From the NCBI GenBank assembly GCA_016297945.1, contig JAEDFR010000054.1:1-15107 (forward strand): 15,107 bases of DNA. Reading direction: 5' to 3'. This DNA comes from Lachnospiraceae bacterium. Its GTDB lineage: Bacteria > Bacillota > Clostridia > Lachnospirales > Lachnospiraceae. The translations under genes and the position numbers were made by a program. The notes beneath the pieces were generated by a model. The model searched no databases and was not told where the DNA came from. It worked only from the letters and a program-made list of their open reading frames with translations. This document shows positions 1 to 7,148 of this stretch, in pieces (within the stretch, counting starts at the first letter, position 1; each line of letters opens with the position of its first letter).

Positions 1-1
1 G

Positions 2-76
2 GCAAGTGGATTATATGGTGCAAGTGGTTCCTACAGCGCTTATCTGCAGGGAAGTACATACAATTCTTTTACATAA
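2..76 (+). CDS. possible C-terminal end of an upstream gene (partial)
   Basis: The first 76 bases are open in frame 2 and end at a TAA at 74-76. The translation is rich in Gly, Ser and Tyr (ASGLYGASGSYSAYLQGSTY then NSFT) with an imperfect internal repeat of the type GxYGASGSY, as in the low-complexity ends of surface or secreted proteins. The stop lies just before the ribosome binding site of the next gene, a natural place for an upstream gene to end. However, the other two + frames are also open over this short stretch, so the frame choice rests only on residue composition and the stop position. No function is proposed. Confidence 0.3.
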   Translation, partial: ASGLYGASGSYSAYLQGSTYNSFT

Positions 77-100
77 ATTCATAAGGAGTGTCAGAAAACA

Positions 101-1387
101 ATGAGCGAATACAAAATGAATACCAAATGTGTACAAGGCGGCTATCAGCCGGGAAATGGAGAACCGCGTCAGATTCCGATTATCCAGTCCACAACATTCC
201 GTTATGAAACCAGTGAGGACATGGGAAAACTGTTTGATCTGGAAGCAAGTGGCTATTTTTATACAAGATTACAGAATCCGACAAATGATTATGTCGCTGC
301 AAAAATTGCGGAATTGGAAGGTGGAACGGCAGCAATGCTGACTTCTTCCGGACAGGCTGCTAACTTCTTTGCATTGTTCAATATCTGTGAATGTGGTAGT
401 CATATTGTGGCTTCTTCATCCATCTATGGCGGAACTTTCAATTTAATATCCGTAACGATGGCAAAGATGGGAATTGAAGTTACATTTGTTTCCCCGGATT
501 GTACCAAAGAAGAACTGAATGCTGCCTTTAAAGACAATACCAGAGCTGTATTTGGGGAAACCATTGCCAATCCGGCATTGACCGTTTTTGATATAGAAAA
601 ATTTGCGAAAGCAGCTCATGAACATGGAGTACCATTGATTGTGGATAATACGTTCCCGACACCAATCAATTGCCGTCCGATAGAATGGGGCGCCGATATT
701 GTGACACATTCTACAACCAAATACATGGACGGACATGGTGCAGCAGTCGGTGGAGCAATTGTAGATTCCGGCAATTTCGACTGGATGGCTCATGCAGAGA
801 AATTCCCCGGACTTTGTACGCCGGATGATTCTTATCATGGAGTAACCTATGCGGAAAAATTTGGTAAAGAGGGCGCATTCATTACAAAATGCACGTCACA
901 GCTTATGAGAGATTTCGGATGTATCCAATCTCCACAAAATGCTTTTATTTTAAATCTTGGCTTAGAATCTTTACATGTCAGAATGCCCAGACACGTTGAA
1001 AACGGACAGGCAGTTGCAGAATTTTTGCAAGGGCATGACAAAGTATTAAAAGTTAATTATCCCGGATTAAAATCAGATCCGTATTATGAAGTTGCACAGA
1101 AATATCTTCCTAACGGTGGATGCGGCGTTGTATCCTTTGAGTTAAAGGGCGGAAAGCCTGCTGCAGAAGCCTTTATGAAAGAACTGAAGTTGGCAGCAAT
1201 TGAAACGCATGTGGCAGATGCTCGTACCTGTTGTCTGAATCCCGCAACATCTACGCACAGACAGATGACGGAAGAGCAGTTAATTGAGGCCGGCATTCCT
1301 GCCGGACTGATTCGGATTTCATGCGGTCTGGAAGATAAAGAGGATTTAATTGCCGATTTAGCTCAGGCATTGGATGCTGTTAAATAA
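101..1387 (+). CDS. metY: O-acetylhomoserine sulfhydrylase (O-acetylhomoserine aminocarboxypropyltransferase), PLP enzyme
   Basis: This cytosolic Cys/Met-metabolism PLP enzyme most likely makes homocysteine from O-acetyl-L-homoserine and sulfide, feeding methionine synthesis. The 428-residue length fits the MetY subfamily. Visible motifs are the phosphate-binding Tyr54 and Arg56 in YFYTRLQNPT, the TSSGQAA cofactor loop (81-87), Tyr109 that stacks on the ring, Asp182 in VDNTF, the Schiff-base lysine Lys207 in STTKY, and substrate carboxylate arginines near Arg375 and Arg405. The extra segment around 235-285 (FPGL...YHG...Y...FG) is characteristic of MetY rather than cystathionine synthase MetB or lyase MetC. 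The ATG follows AAGGAG at 83-88. No SAM riboswitch or T-box is visible, but only 100 bases of upstream sequence are present. A related methionine gamma-lyase activity cannot be excluded from sequence alone. Confidence 0.9.
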   Translation: MSEYKMNTKCVQGGYQPGNGEPRQIPIIQSTTFRYETSEDMGKLFDLEASGYFYTRLQNPTNDYVAAKIAELEGGTAAMLTSSGQAANFFALFNICECGSHIVASSSIYGGTFNLISVTMAKMGIEVTFVSPDCTKEELNAAFKDNTRAVFGETIANPALTVFDIEKFAKAAHEHGVPLIVDNTFPTPINCRPIEWGADIVTHSTTKYMDGHGAAVGGAIVDSGNFDWMAHAEKFPGLCTPDDSYHGVTYAEKFGKEGAFITKCTSQLMRDFGCIQSPQNAFILNLGLESLHVRMPRHVENGQAVAEFLQGHDKVLKVNYPGLKSDPYYEVAQKYLPNGGCGVVSFELKGGKPAAEAFMKELKLAAIETHVADARTCCLNPATSTHRQMTEEQLIEAGIPAGLIRISCGLEDKEDLIADLAQALDAVK

Positions 1388-1397
1388 AATCTTAAAA

Positions 1398-1426
1398 TTG
1401 AATACAAAAGGGATTTATGATAGAAT
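1398..1426 (+). promoter_or_regulatory. sigma-A-type promoter for pyrE
   Basis: A -35 element TTGAAT (1398-1403) and a -10 element TAGAAT (1421-1426) are separated by 17 bases, in the gap between metY and pyrE. Transcription would start near 1433, leaving a leader of only about 30 bases before the pyrE ATG. That is too short for a PyrR-type attenuator, and no terminator hairpin is seen in the gap. Confidence 0.65.
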
Positions 1427-1464
1427 ACCCTTGTTAAACAGTTTATTTAGGAGGATTTTTACAT

Positions 1465-2145
1465 ATGGAACAGTACAAACAGGAATTTATCGAATTCATG
1501 GTTGCTTCGGATGTATTGAAATTCGGTGATTTTACATTGAAAAGCGGAAGAAAATCGCCTTTCTTTATGAATGCCGGGGCATATGTAACAGGAGCGCAGT
1601 TAAAAAAGCTGGGAGAATATTACGCAAAAGCCATTCATGATAAATATGGTGATGATTTTGATGTCCTGTTTGGACCTGCATATAAAGGTATTCCGCTTGC
1701 AGTTGTAACCGCAATCGCGTTTAGTGAATTGTACGGAAAGGAAATCCGTTATTGTTCTGACCGAAAAGAGGATAAAGATCATGGAGCAGACAAGGGTGCA
1801 TTTTTAGGCAGTAAATTAAAAGACGGTGACAGAGTTGTGATGATTGAAGATGTTACCACTTCCGGCAAATCCATGGAAGAAACAGTGCCGAAAGTAAGAG
1901 GGGCTGCTGATGTTACGATTGTAGGTCTGATGGTTTCGCTTGACCGTATGGAAGTTGGCAAAGGCGGAGAGAAAAAAGCACTCGATGAAGTGAAGGATTT
2001 GTATGGATTTGAAACCAATGCGATTGTGAGTATGGCAGAGGTTACCGAATATCTATACAACCGCGAATGTCAGGGAAAAGTTGTGATTGATGATACATTA
2101 AAAGCAGCAATTGATGCATATTATGAACAGTATGGTGCAAAATAA
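1465..2145 (+). CDS. pyrE: orotate phosphoribosyltransferase
   Basis: PyrE transfers the ribose-phosphate of PRPP to orotate to give OMP, the penultimate step of UMP synthesis, in the cytosol. The 226-residue protein shows the type I phosphoribosyltransferase PRPP-binding motif VVMIEDVTTSGKS at 124-136 with the acidic pair Glu128-Asp129. It also has KSGRKSPFF (26-34) near the N-terminus and FGPAYKGIPLA (69-79), which holds an active-site lysine region. The start is fixed by a strong TAGGAGG at 1448-1454, eleven bases before the ATG. It is a little longer than the E. coli enzyme, as is common for clostridial PyrE. No other pyrimidine gene is in the window; the gene instead heads a run with two small membrane proteins and a peptidase. 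Confidence 0.95.
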   Translation: MEQYKQEFIEFMVASDVLKFGDFTLKSGRKSPFFMNAGAYVTGAQLKKLGEYYAKAIHDKYGDDFDVLFGPAYKGIPLAVVTAIAFSELYGKEIRYCSDRKEDKDHGADKGAFLGSKLKDGDRVVMIEDVTTSGKSMEETVPKVRGAADVTIVGLMVSLDRMEVGKGGEKKALDEVKDLYGFETNAIVSMAEVTEYLYNRECQGKVVIDDTLKAAIDAYYEQYGAK

Positions 2146-2158
2146 GGAGGGACTGCAG

Positions 2159-2311
2159 ATGGAAGAAAAAATTTATAACACAATGAAACGTTCCGGCGGA
2201 ATGAATATCACACTTGGAATTCTGATGATTGTTTTTGGTCTTACCGCCGGCGTATTGATGATTGTGACAGGTGGCAGATTGTTGGTAAAAAAGGCAGATA
2301 TTTTATTCTAA
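2159..2311 (+). CDS. small single-helix membrane protein, 50 residues, function unknown
   Basis: The ATG at 2159 is chosen because a strong AAGGAGGG (2144-2151) ends 7 bases before it; an upstream in-frame ATG at 2111 would overlap pyrE and has no comparable site. The 50-residue product has a charged N-terminus (MEEKIYNTMKRSGG), one long hydrophobic stretch at about residues 15-38 (ITLGILMIVFGLTAGVLMIV), and a short basic tail (RLLVKK). It is therefore probably a single-pass membrane peptide, with the basic tail likely cytoplasmic. Its ribosome binding site overlaps the pyrE stop, so it is almost certainly co-transcribed and perhaps translationally coupled. I recall similar small proteins beside pyrE in other Lachnospiraceae, but no function is known to me. 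Confidence 0.75.
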   Translation: MEEKIYNTMKRSGGMNITLGILMIVFGLTAGVLMIVTGGRLLVKKADILF

Positions 2312-2322
2312 AGGTTGAGATT

Positions 2323-2643
2323 ATGCATAGAAGAGGTTATATGTTTACCGGCAGAAGTCATTCGGACAATGGCAAGATGTCGGCGACTTTGGGATTGATA
2401 TCTTTTGTGTCCATGTGTCTGGTAATCTATCTGTCATATCGCTTAAAGGGAGCTATGAGTCCGAAGCTTGGAGCGGCGACTTTTTTTGCACTTTTAATTT
2501 CCATAGCAGGTGAAACTTTGGGGGTTATGTCACGCATGGAAAAAGATAAGTTTTATTTATTTCCGAATATCGGACTAATGTTGAATTCGTTGAGTTTATT
2601 TATCATTATCTGCCTGTTGTACATGGGTATTTATGATATTTGA
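2323..2643 (+). CDS. small three-helix membrane protein (DUF6142-like), function unknown
   Basis: A 106-residue integral membrane protein with three hydrophobic segments at about 20-38, 49-69 and 80-103. The first two are joined by a short basic loop (SYRLKG) and the last two by RMEKDKFYLFPNIG. The pattern, with GKMSATLGLISF leading the first helix and MEKDKFYLFP before the third, resembles proteins I recall being annotated as DUF6142 in Lachnospiraceae; that assignment is from memory and unverified. AAAGG (2310-2314) lies 8 bases before the ATG at 2323. A second in-frame ATG at 2341 with AAGAGG at 2331-2336 is a possible alternative start. It sits 11 bases after the preceding small gene and 15 bases before the peptidase gene, so it belongs to the same operon. 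Confidence 0.75.
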   Translation: MHRRGYMFTGRSHSDNGKMSATLGLISFVSMCLVIYLSYRLKGAMSPKLGAATFFALLISIAGETLGVMSRMEKDKFYLFPNIGLMLNSLSLFIIICLLYMGIYDI

Positions 2644-2658
2644 AATTTGGAGGCATTG

Positions 2659-4743
2659 ATGAAAGAAAGATGGAATTTGTGTATCGAACGCATCGGTGAA
2701 ATTCAATCCGAGACATCCTTGCAGACAAAATGGGGAAGCTACTTTCGTGAAGTGGCTTCTTTTGTTTTGAATGTAGCAGCATTATGTGATGTGACGGATG
2801 AAGATTTTGAAACAGAACCGGAAAAGAGAAGAAAAGAACCGTTATTTTCCAAAAGGCATCAGAAAATCTGGAATGAAAAGACAATCGAAGGTTTGTACAA
2901 TGGTTTACGAGAAAATAATTATGTAAACTCGTATTTAAATCCGGATTATGCAGTTGAAAAATTCGGAAAAAGGATGGGGCAGCTTTTATCCTTTGTATAT
3001 GTTGAGATGTATGCCCTGCCTGTCTATGCGGCTGAGGCAGATTTGTTTGAAATCCTCATTCGTATGGAGTGGTTTGTAGAATTATACTGCATTTGTACGC
3101 AGGAAGACGACACCACCGAGGGAATAGAACAATCTGTATGGGAATGTTGTTATTATTTTATCAGTGATTATTATGATGTTGAAACAGAAAAAAGGGTTGG
3201 AGAAAAGGTGGACCCTTCTTATGATTTTGCATACCGTCTGATCATGGAAGCGGATTTGTCATCACCGGAATATCTGTACCGATATGGAGAGTATATTTCA
3301 GAAAACGAAATCGAAACGGTACGTCTGCTCAATGAAATGCCATACGAAGAGCTAAAGAAAATGGCAGATACCTACACAGAAGGTTATCGTATCGGTTTTG
3401 TTAAAGGCAATAAAGATTTATCCAAGAAGAAAGTTGTGAATATCATTTACCCGCTCGGCTTTGAAAAGGTAATCAAACTGGCTATCGGGAATTTTGAAAA
3501 AATGGGATTAAAACCTACCCTGATGCGCAATTCACATAGCATCTTTTTCAAACGTGCAGGCAGGGTAAACGGCTATTATTCTACAAGTGCCAATCGGCAG
3601 TTTGATTATGATCACCGGGAAGATGATGCACTGTTTTTGGATAAAAAGCTGATGAACCGGAAACTGGAAGTGTTGAAAGAAGCTTATATCCGGTTTGAAG
3701 ATATTTCCAAAAAGCACGCCGGGCCTGCCTGGATAGAGGTATTCGGCGAACAGAATTTTGAACCGCAGGATAAAGATGCAGCATGCCATTATAGTGAAAA
3801 ACAGCAGGAGTATGCGACGACCTTTGCTTCGCGGTCAGGAAAAATCATCAATACCTATATACCGGGCGAAGAAAGAAGTTTTACCATCATAGCATTTCCG
3901 ATTGCAGAAATCGGACCGGACTATCGAGAAATCATGAAAGAGACCATCGCACTCAATACGCTTCCTTATCAGTTGTATGAGGATGTGCAGCAGATTATCA
4001 TTGATGCACTGGATACCTGTGAATATGTAAAAGTCCTTGGTATGAACAAAAATAAGACGGATCTTACGGTGGCTCTTTGTACATTGAAAAATCCGGATAA
4101 GATGACAAAGTTTGAAAATTGTGTTGCGGATGTCAATATTCCGGTAGGGGAAGTATTTACTTCACCGGTTTTAAAAGGAACAAACGGTGTGTTGCATGTG
4201 AAAAAAGTATTTTTAAATGAGCTTTCGTTTGATAATCTGCAAATCACCTTCAAGGATGGTATGATTACTGATTATGATTGTACCAATTATGATGAACATG
4301 AAAAAAATGTGAAGTATATCAAAGATCATATTTTGCATCATCACGAGACGATTCCGATGGGTGAGTTTGCCATAGGAACCAATACAACCGCATATACCAT
4401 GGGGCGCAAATACAAAATCGAAGATAAACTGCCTATTTTAATTGCAGAAAAGACCGGACCTCATTTTGCGGTTGGAGATACCTGTTATTCCCATGCTGAG
4501 GATGTTGCGGTATATAATCCGGACGGAAAAGAGATTGTTGCACGCGATAATGAGATTTCTCTCCTCAGAATGGATGAAGAGAAAAAGGAAAAGGCATATT
4601 TTCAGTGTCATACGGATATCACCATTCCTTATGATGAGCTGGGGCAGTTATATGGCGTGACCAAAGACGGAAATAAAATTATAATCATTGAAAACGGACG
4701 TTTTGTGTTGCCGGGCACGGAATTGTTGAATGAGACTTTTTGA
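2659..4743 (+). CDS. M29-family (thermophilic-type) metalloaminopeptidase with long N-terminal extension
   Basis: The start is the ATG at 2659, five bases after TTTGGAGG (2646-2653); a TTG at 2647 would fall inside that site. Of 694 residues, about 257-694 read as an M29 aminopeptidase (AmpS/PepS type), which removes N-terminal residues from peptides using two metal ions. The family's ligand set Glu, Glu, His, His, Asp can be read as Glu498 (in NIPVGEVFTSP), Glu569 (MGEFAIGTN), His602 (GPHFAVG) and His651/Asp653 (CHTD). Tyr610 matches the catalytic tyrosine, though it lies one residue further from the histidine than usual. The N-terminal side of the domain (VVNIIYPLGFEKVIKLAI) fits the family's first domain. 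Residues 1 to about 250 are an acidic, probably helical extension absent from ordinary M29 enzymes of about 410 residues. There is no signal peptide, so it is likely cytosolic. The family call is from motif reading only. Confidence 0.8.
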   Translation: MKERWNLCIERIGEIQSETSLQTKWGSYFREVASFVLNVAALCDVTDEDFETEPEKRRKEPLFSKRHQKIWNEKTIEGLYNGLRENNYVNSYLNPDYAVEKFGKRMGQLLSFVYVEMYALPVYAAEADLFEILIRMEWFVELYCICTQEDDTTEGIEQSVWECCYYFISDYYDVETEKRVGEKVDPSYDFAYRLIMEADLSSPEYLYRYGEYISENEIETVRLLNEMPYEELKKMADTYTEGYRIGFVKGNKDLSKKKVVNIIYPLGFEKVIKLAIGNFEKMGLKPTLMRNSHSIFFKRAGRVNGYYSTSANRQFDYDHREDDALFLDKKLMNRKLEVLKEAYIRFEDISKKHAGPAWIEVFGEQNFEPQDKDAACHYSEKQQEYATTFASRSGKIINTYIPGEERSFTIIAFPIAEIGPDYREIMKETIALNTLPYQLYEDVQQIIIDALDTCEYVKVLGMNKNKTDLTVALCTLKNPDKMTKFENCVADVNIPVGEVFTSPVLKGTNGVLHVKKVFLNELSFDNLQITFKDGMITDYDCTNYDEHEKNVKYIKDHILHHHETIPMGEFAIGTNTTAYTMGRKYKIEDKLPILIAEKTGPHFAVGDTCYSHAEDVAVYNPDGKEIVARDNEISLLRMDEEKKEKAYFQCHTDITIPYDELGQLYGVTKDGNKIIIIENGRFVLPGTELLNETF

Positions 4744-4796
4744 TGCACGCAAAAAAGGACAAGAAAAGCACAAGAAAACCCTTAAAAAGGTTGCAC

Positions 4797-4824
4797 TTGA
4801 CTGCTATTTTTTGTAAACTATAAT
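4797..4824 (+). promoter_or_regulatory. strong sigma-A-type promoter for purE-purM-purN
   Basis: TTGACT (4797-4802) and TATAAT (4819-4824) are separated by 16 bases. Transcription would start near 4831, leaving a leader of about 20 bases, so there is no room for a purine riboswitch. No PurR-type box (CGAA pairs) was found nearby. Four A-tracts at roughly helical spacing lie immediately upstream (4751-4788). Confidence 0.75.
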
Positions 4825-4854
4825 AGATTAATTACGTAAAGGAGTGGCATGATT

Positions 4855-5355
4855 ATGGCACAGGTTGGTATTGTCATGGGCAGCGATTCGGATATGCCCA
4901 TCATGAGTAAAGCAGCAGATATTTTAGAGGAACTGGGTATTTCTTACGAAATGCGCATTATATCCGCGCACAGAGAGCCGGATGTCTTTTTTGAATATGC
5001 AAAGACGGCAGAAGAAAAAGGATTTAAGGTAATTATTGCAGGTGCCGGTATGGCAGCGCATTTGCCCGGTATGTGTGCGGCAATTTTCCCGATGCCGGTT
5101 ATCGGTATTCCGATGCATACAACATCTTTGGGAGGACGCGATTCGTTATATTCTATCGTACAGATGCCAAGCGGAATCCCGGTGGCAACCGTTGCTATCA
5201 ACGGAGGTGCCAATGCAGGTCTTTTGGCTGCCAGGATTTTAGCTACATCAGATGCCGCATTATTGGATAAATTAAAAGCTTATTCTGAAAAATTAAAAAA
5301 TCAGGTTGAAGCAAAAGATGCAAAACTTCAGGAAGTAGGATACAAAAATTATTAA
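4855..5355 (+). CDS. purE: 5-(carboxyamino)imidazole ribonucleotide mutase, class I PurE
   Basis: Class I PurE converts N5-CAIR to CAIR in purine synthesis. The 166-residue protein has GSDSDMPIM at 9-17, SAHREP at 37-42 with the catalytic His39, GAGMAAHLPGM at 63-73, and DSLYSIVQMPSGIPV at 96-110. The AAHLPG form is that of class I enzymes, which depend on PurK for substrate, rather than the class II AIR carboxylases. The ATG at 4855 gives the usual MAQVGIVMGSDSD start and lies 10 bases after GGAG (4841-4844). The ATG at 4849 would add two residues but sits only 4 bases from that site. The stop is 12 bases before the purM start. No purK is in the window, so it must be elsewhere if this class reading is right. 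Confidence 0.95.
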   Translation: MAQVGIVMGSDSDMPIMSKAADILEELGISYEMRIISAHREPDVFFEYAKTAEEKGFKVIIAGAGMAAHLPGMCAAIFPMPVIGIPMHTTSLGGRDSLYSIVQMPSGIPVATVAINGGANAGLLAARILATSDAALLDKLKAYSEKLKNQVEAKDAKLQEVGYKNY

Positions 5356-5367
5356 GGAGAAACCAAA

Positions 5368-6399
5368 ATGGCAATGGATTACAAAACGTCCGGCGTTGAT
5401 ATTGAAGCCGGATACAAATCAGTGGAATTAATGAAAAAGCATGTAAAGCAGACAATGAGACCGGAGGTATTAGGTGGTCTTGGTGGTTTTGCAGGTGCAT
5501 TTGATCTTTCTAAAATAAAAGATATGGAGGAACCGGTTTTATTGTCCGGAACGGATGGGTGCGGAACCAAAGTTAAACTTGCATTTGTTATGGATAAGCA
5601 TGATACCATAGGTATTGATGCAGTTGCCATGTGCGTAAATGATATTGCCTGCTCCGGTGGAGAACCGTTGTTTTTCTTAGACTATATCGCATGCGGAAAA
5701 AATTATCCCGAAAAAATTGCTACCATCGTGAGCGGAGTTGCAGAGGGCTGTATTCAGTCAGAATGTGCATTGGTTGGCGGTGAGACAGCAGAACATCCCG
5801 GACTGATGCCGGAAGATGATTACGATTTGGCAGGTTTTGCGGTTGGTGTGGTAGATAAAAAAGATATGATTACCGGTGAAAATATCAAACCCGGTGATGT
5901 ATTAATCGGTATGGCAAGCAGTGGTGTACACAGCAATGGCTTTTCTTTGGTACGTAAGGTATTTGAGATGACAAAAGAAAGTCTTGATACATACTATGAT
6001 GAGCTTGGCACAACACTCGGTGAAGCTTTGATTGCACCGACACGGATTTATGTAAAAGCATTAAAGAGTATCAAAAATGCAGGCGTGACCATTAAGGGAT
6101 GCAGTCATATTACCGGTGGCGGTTTTTATGAAAACATACCGCGTATGCTTCCGGACGGAGTTGCTGCAAAGATTCAAAAAGACAGCTATGAAATTCCGCC
6201 GATTTTCAAATTGCTTGCAAAAACAGGCGGCATTGAAGAACAGATGATGTACAATACCTACAACATGGGGCTGGGTATGGTGATAGCCGTAGATGAAAAA
6301 GATGTCGATAAGACGATGGAAGCTATCAAAGCAACAGGCGATACGCCCTATGTAGTAGGTTCTGTTGTTGCAGGTGATAAAGGAGTTATCTTATGCTAA
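5368..6399 (+). CDS. purM: phosphoribosylformylglycinamidine cyclo-ligase (AIR synthetase)
   Basis: PurM closes FGAM to AIR using ATP, supplying the precursor used by PurK/PurE. The 343-residue length is normal. Visible family motifs are GTDGCGTKVKLA at 61-72 (ATP and phosphate contacts), VNDIACSGGEPLFFLDY at about 90-106, GGETAEHPGLM at 137-147, ASSGVHSNGFSLVR at 183-196 and HITGGGFYENIPR at 247-259. The ATG at 5368 follows AAGGAG (5354-5359), which overlaps the purE stop. The 3-prime end overlaps purN by seven bases, so the two are very likely translationally coupled. Confidence 0.96.
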   Translation: MAMDYKTSGVDIEAGYKSVELMKKHVKQTMRPEVLGGLGGFAGAFDLSKIKDMEEPVLLSGTDGCGTKVKLAFVMDKHDTIGIDAVAMCVNDIACSGGEPLFFLDYIACGKNYPEKIATIVSGVAEGCIQSECALVGGETAEHPGLMPEDDYDLAGFAVGVVDKKDMITGENIKPGDVLIGMASSGVHSNGFSLVRKVFEMTKESLDTYYDELGTTLGEALIAPTRIYVKALKSIKNAGVTIKGCSHITGGGFYENIPRMLPDGVAAKIQKDSYEIPPIFKLLAKTGGIEEQMMYNTYNMGLGMVIAVDEKDVDKTMEAIKATGDTPYVVGSVVAGDKGVILC

Positions 6400-7016
6400 A
6401 AATTGTTGTCTGTGTTTCCGGTGGAGGAACCAATCTTCAGGCCATTATTGATGGTATTGCCGATGGTACGATTACAAATACTGAAATTGTCGGAGTAATC
6501 AGCAATAATAAAAATGCATATGCATTGGAAAGAGCGAAAAAAGCAGGAATTTCCGCTGTATGTATTTCTCCCAAAGATTATGAGACACGCGAGATATTTA
6601 ATGATGCATTATTGAATGGCGTTTTGTCATTAAAACCGGATTTGATTGTACTGGCCGGATTTTTGGTTAATATTCCGCCGCAGATGATTCAGGCATTTCG
6701 AAACCGCATCATCAACATTCATCCGTCTTTGATCCCTTCTTTCTGTGGAGTCGGATGCTATGGGCTCAAAGTTCATGAAAAAGCCCTTGCCCGAGGAGTA
6801 AAGGTATCCGGTGCCACGGTTCATTTCGTGGATGAGGGAACAGATACCGGTCCGATCATTATGCAAAAGGCCGTTGAGGTGATGCAGGGCGATACACCCG
6901 AAGTTCTTCAGAGACGTATCATGGAACAGGCGGAATGGGTGATTTTACCAAAGACAATTGATTTGCTTGCAAACGGAAAAATTTTGGTAGAAGATAATGC
7001 GGTTTACATAAAGTAA
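6393..7016 (+). CDS. purN: phosphoribosylglycinamide formyltransferase (folate-dependent)
   Basis: PurN formylates GAR to FGAR with 10-formyltetrahydrofolate. The 207-residue protein has VSGGGTNLQAII (8-19) for phosphate binding, the catalytic pair Asn108 and His110 in NIHPSLIPSF, and Asp151 in DEGTDTGPIIMQ, matching the Asn-His-Asp set of the family. The segment after HPSLIPSF (CGVGCYGLKVHEKAL) is of the clostridial form. The ATG at 6393 lies inside the end of purM, with AAAGGAG (6379-6385) seven bases before it, also inside purM. It is not the ATP/formate-dependent PurT, which is an unrelated ATP-grasp enzyme. Confidence 0.95.
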   Translation: MLKIVVCVSGGGTNLQAIIDGIADGTITNTEIVGVISNNKNAYALERAKKAGISAVCISPKDYETREIFNDALLNGVLSLKPDLIVLAGFLVNIPPQMIQAFRNRIINIHPSLIPSFCGVGCYGLKVHEKALARGVKVSGATVHFVDEGTDTGPIIMQKAVEVMQGDTPEVLQRRIMEQAEWVILPKTIDLLANGKILVEDNAVYIK

Positions 7017-7023
7017 AACTAAG

Positions 7024-7040
7024 AAACTATTAAATAGTTT
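7024..7040 (+). repeat. AT-only inverted repeat after purN
   Basis: AAACTATT (7024-7031) and AATAGTTT (7033-7040) form a near-perfect dyad seven bases after the purN stop, followed by ATTTCTATT. The stem would have only one or two G-C pairs, so it would be a weak terminator at best. It could attenuate read-through into purD. Confidence 0.3.
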
Positions 7041-7070
7041 ATTTCTATTAGATAATCCATTTCTGTCTTA

Positions 7071-7099
7071 TTGTTCATGAGATGAAGATACGGTAGAAT
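7071..7099 (+). promoter_or_regulatory. possible promoter for purD
   Basis: A -10-like TAGAAT (7094-7099) is preceded at 17 bases by TTGTTC (7071-7076), which matches the -35 consensus at only half its positions. It lies in the 132-base gap that separates purD from purN, the only long gap inside the pur cluster. Transcription would begin near 7106, giving a leader of about 43 bases. Confidence 0.4.
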
Positions 7100-7148
7100 G
7101 GGATTCTAAATGATATTTGTTTACATAACAAAACGAAAGGATAACAAA

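Noticed and set aside
443..838. 131-codon open frame on the - strand inside metY
   Set aside because: It lies wholly inside a well-supported PLP enzyme gene, has no ribosome binding site, and its translation shows no domain; it is a shadow of the real frame.
1388..1464. Possible riboswitch or attenuator before pyrE
   Set aside because: Only about 30 leader bases follow the promoter and no stem-loop pair is present.
2111..2158. Upstream in-frame start for the 50-residue membrane protein
   Set aside because: It would overlap the end of pyrE by 35 bases and lacks a ribosome binding site, whereas the ATG at 2159 has AAGGAGGG at good spacing.
4781..4794. CCTTAAAAAGG dyad after the aminopeptidase as a terminator
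   Set aside because: The arms are only four or five pairs with no T-run; it runs straight into the purE promoter.
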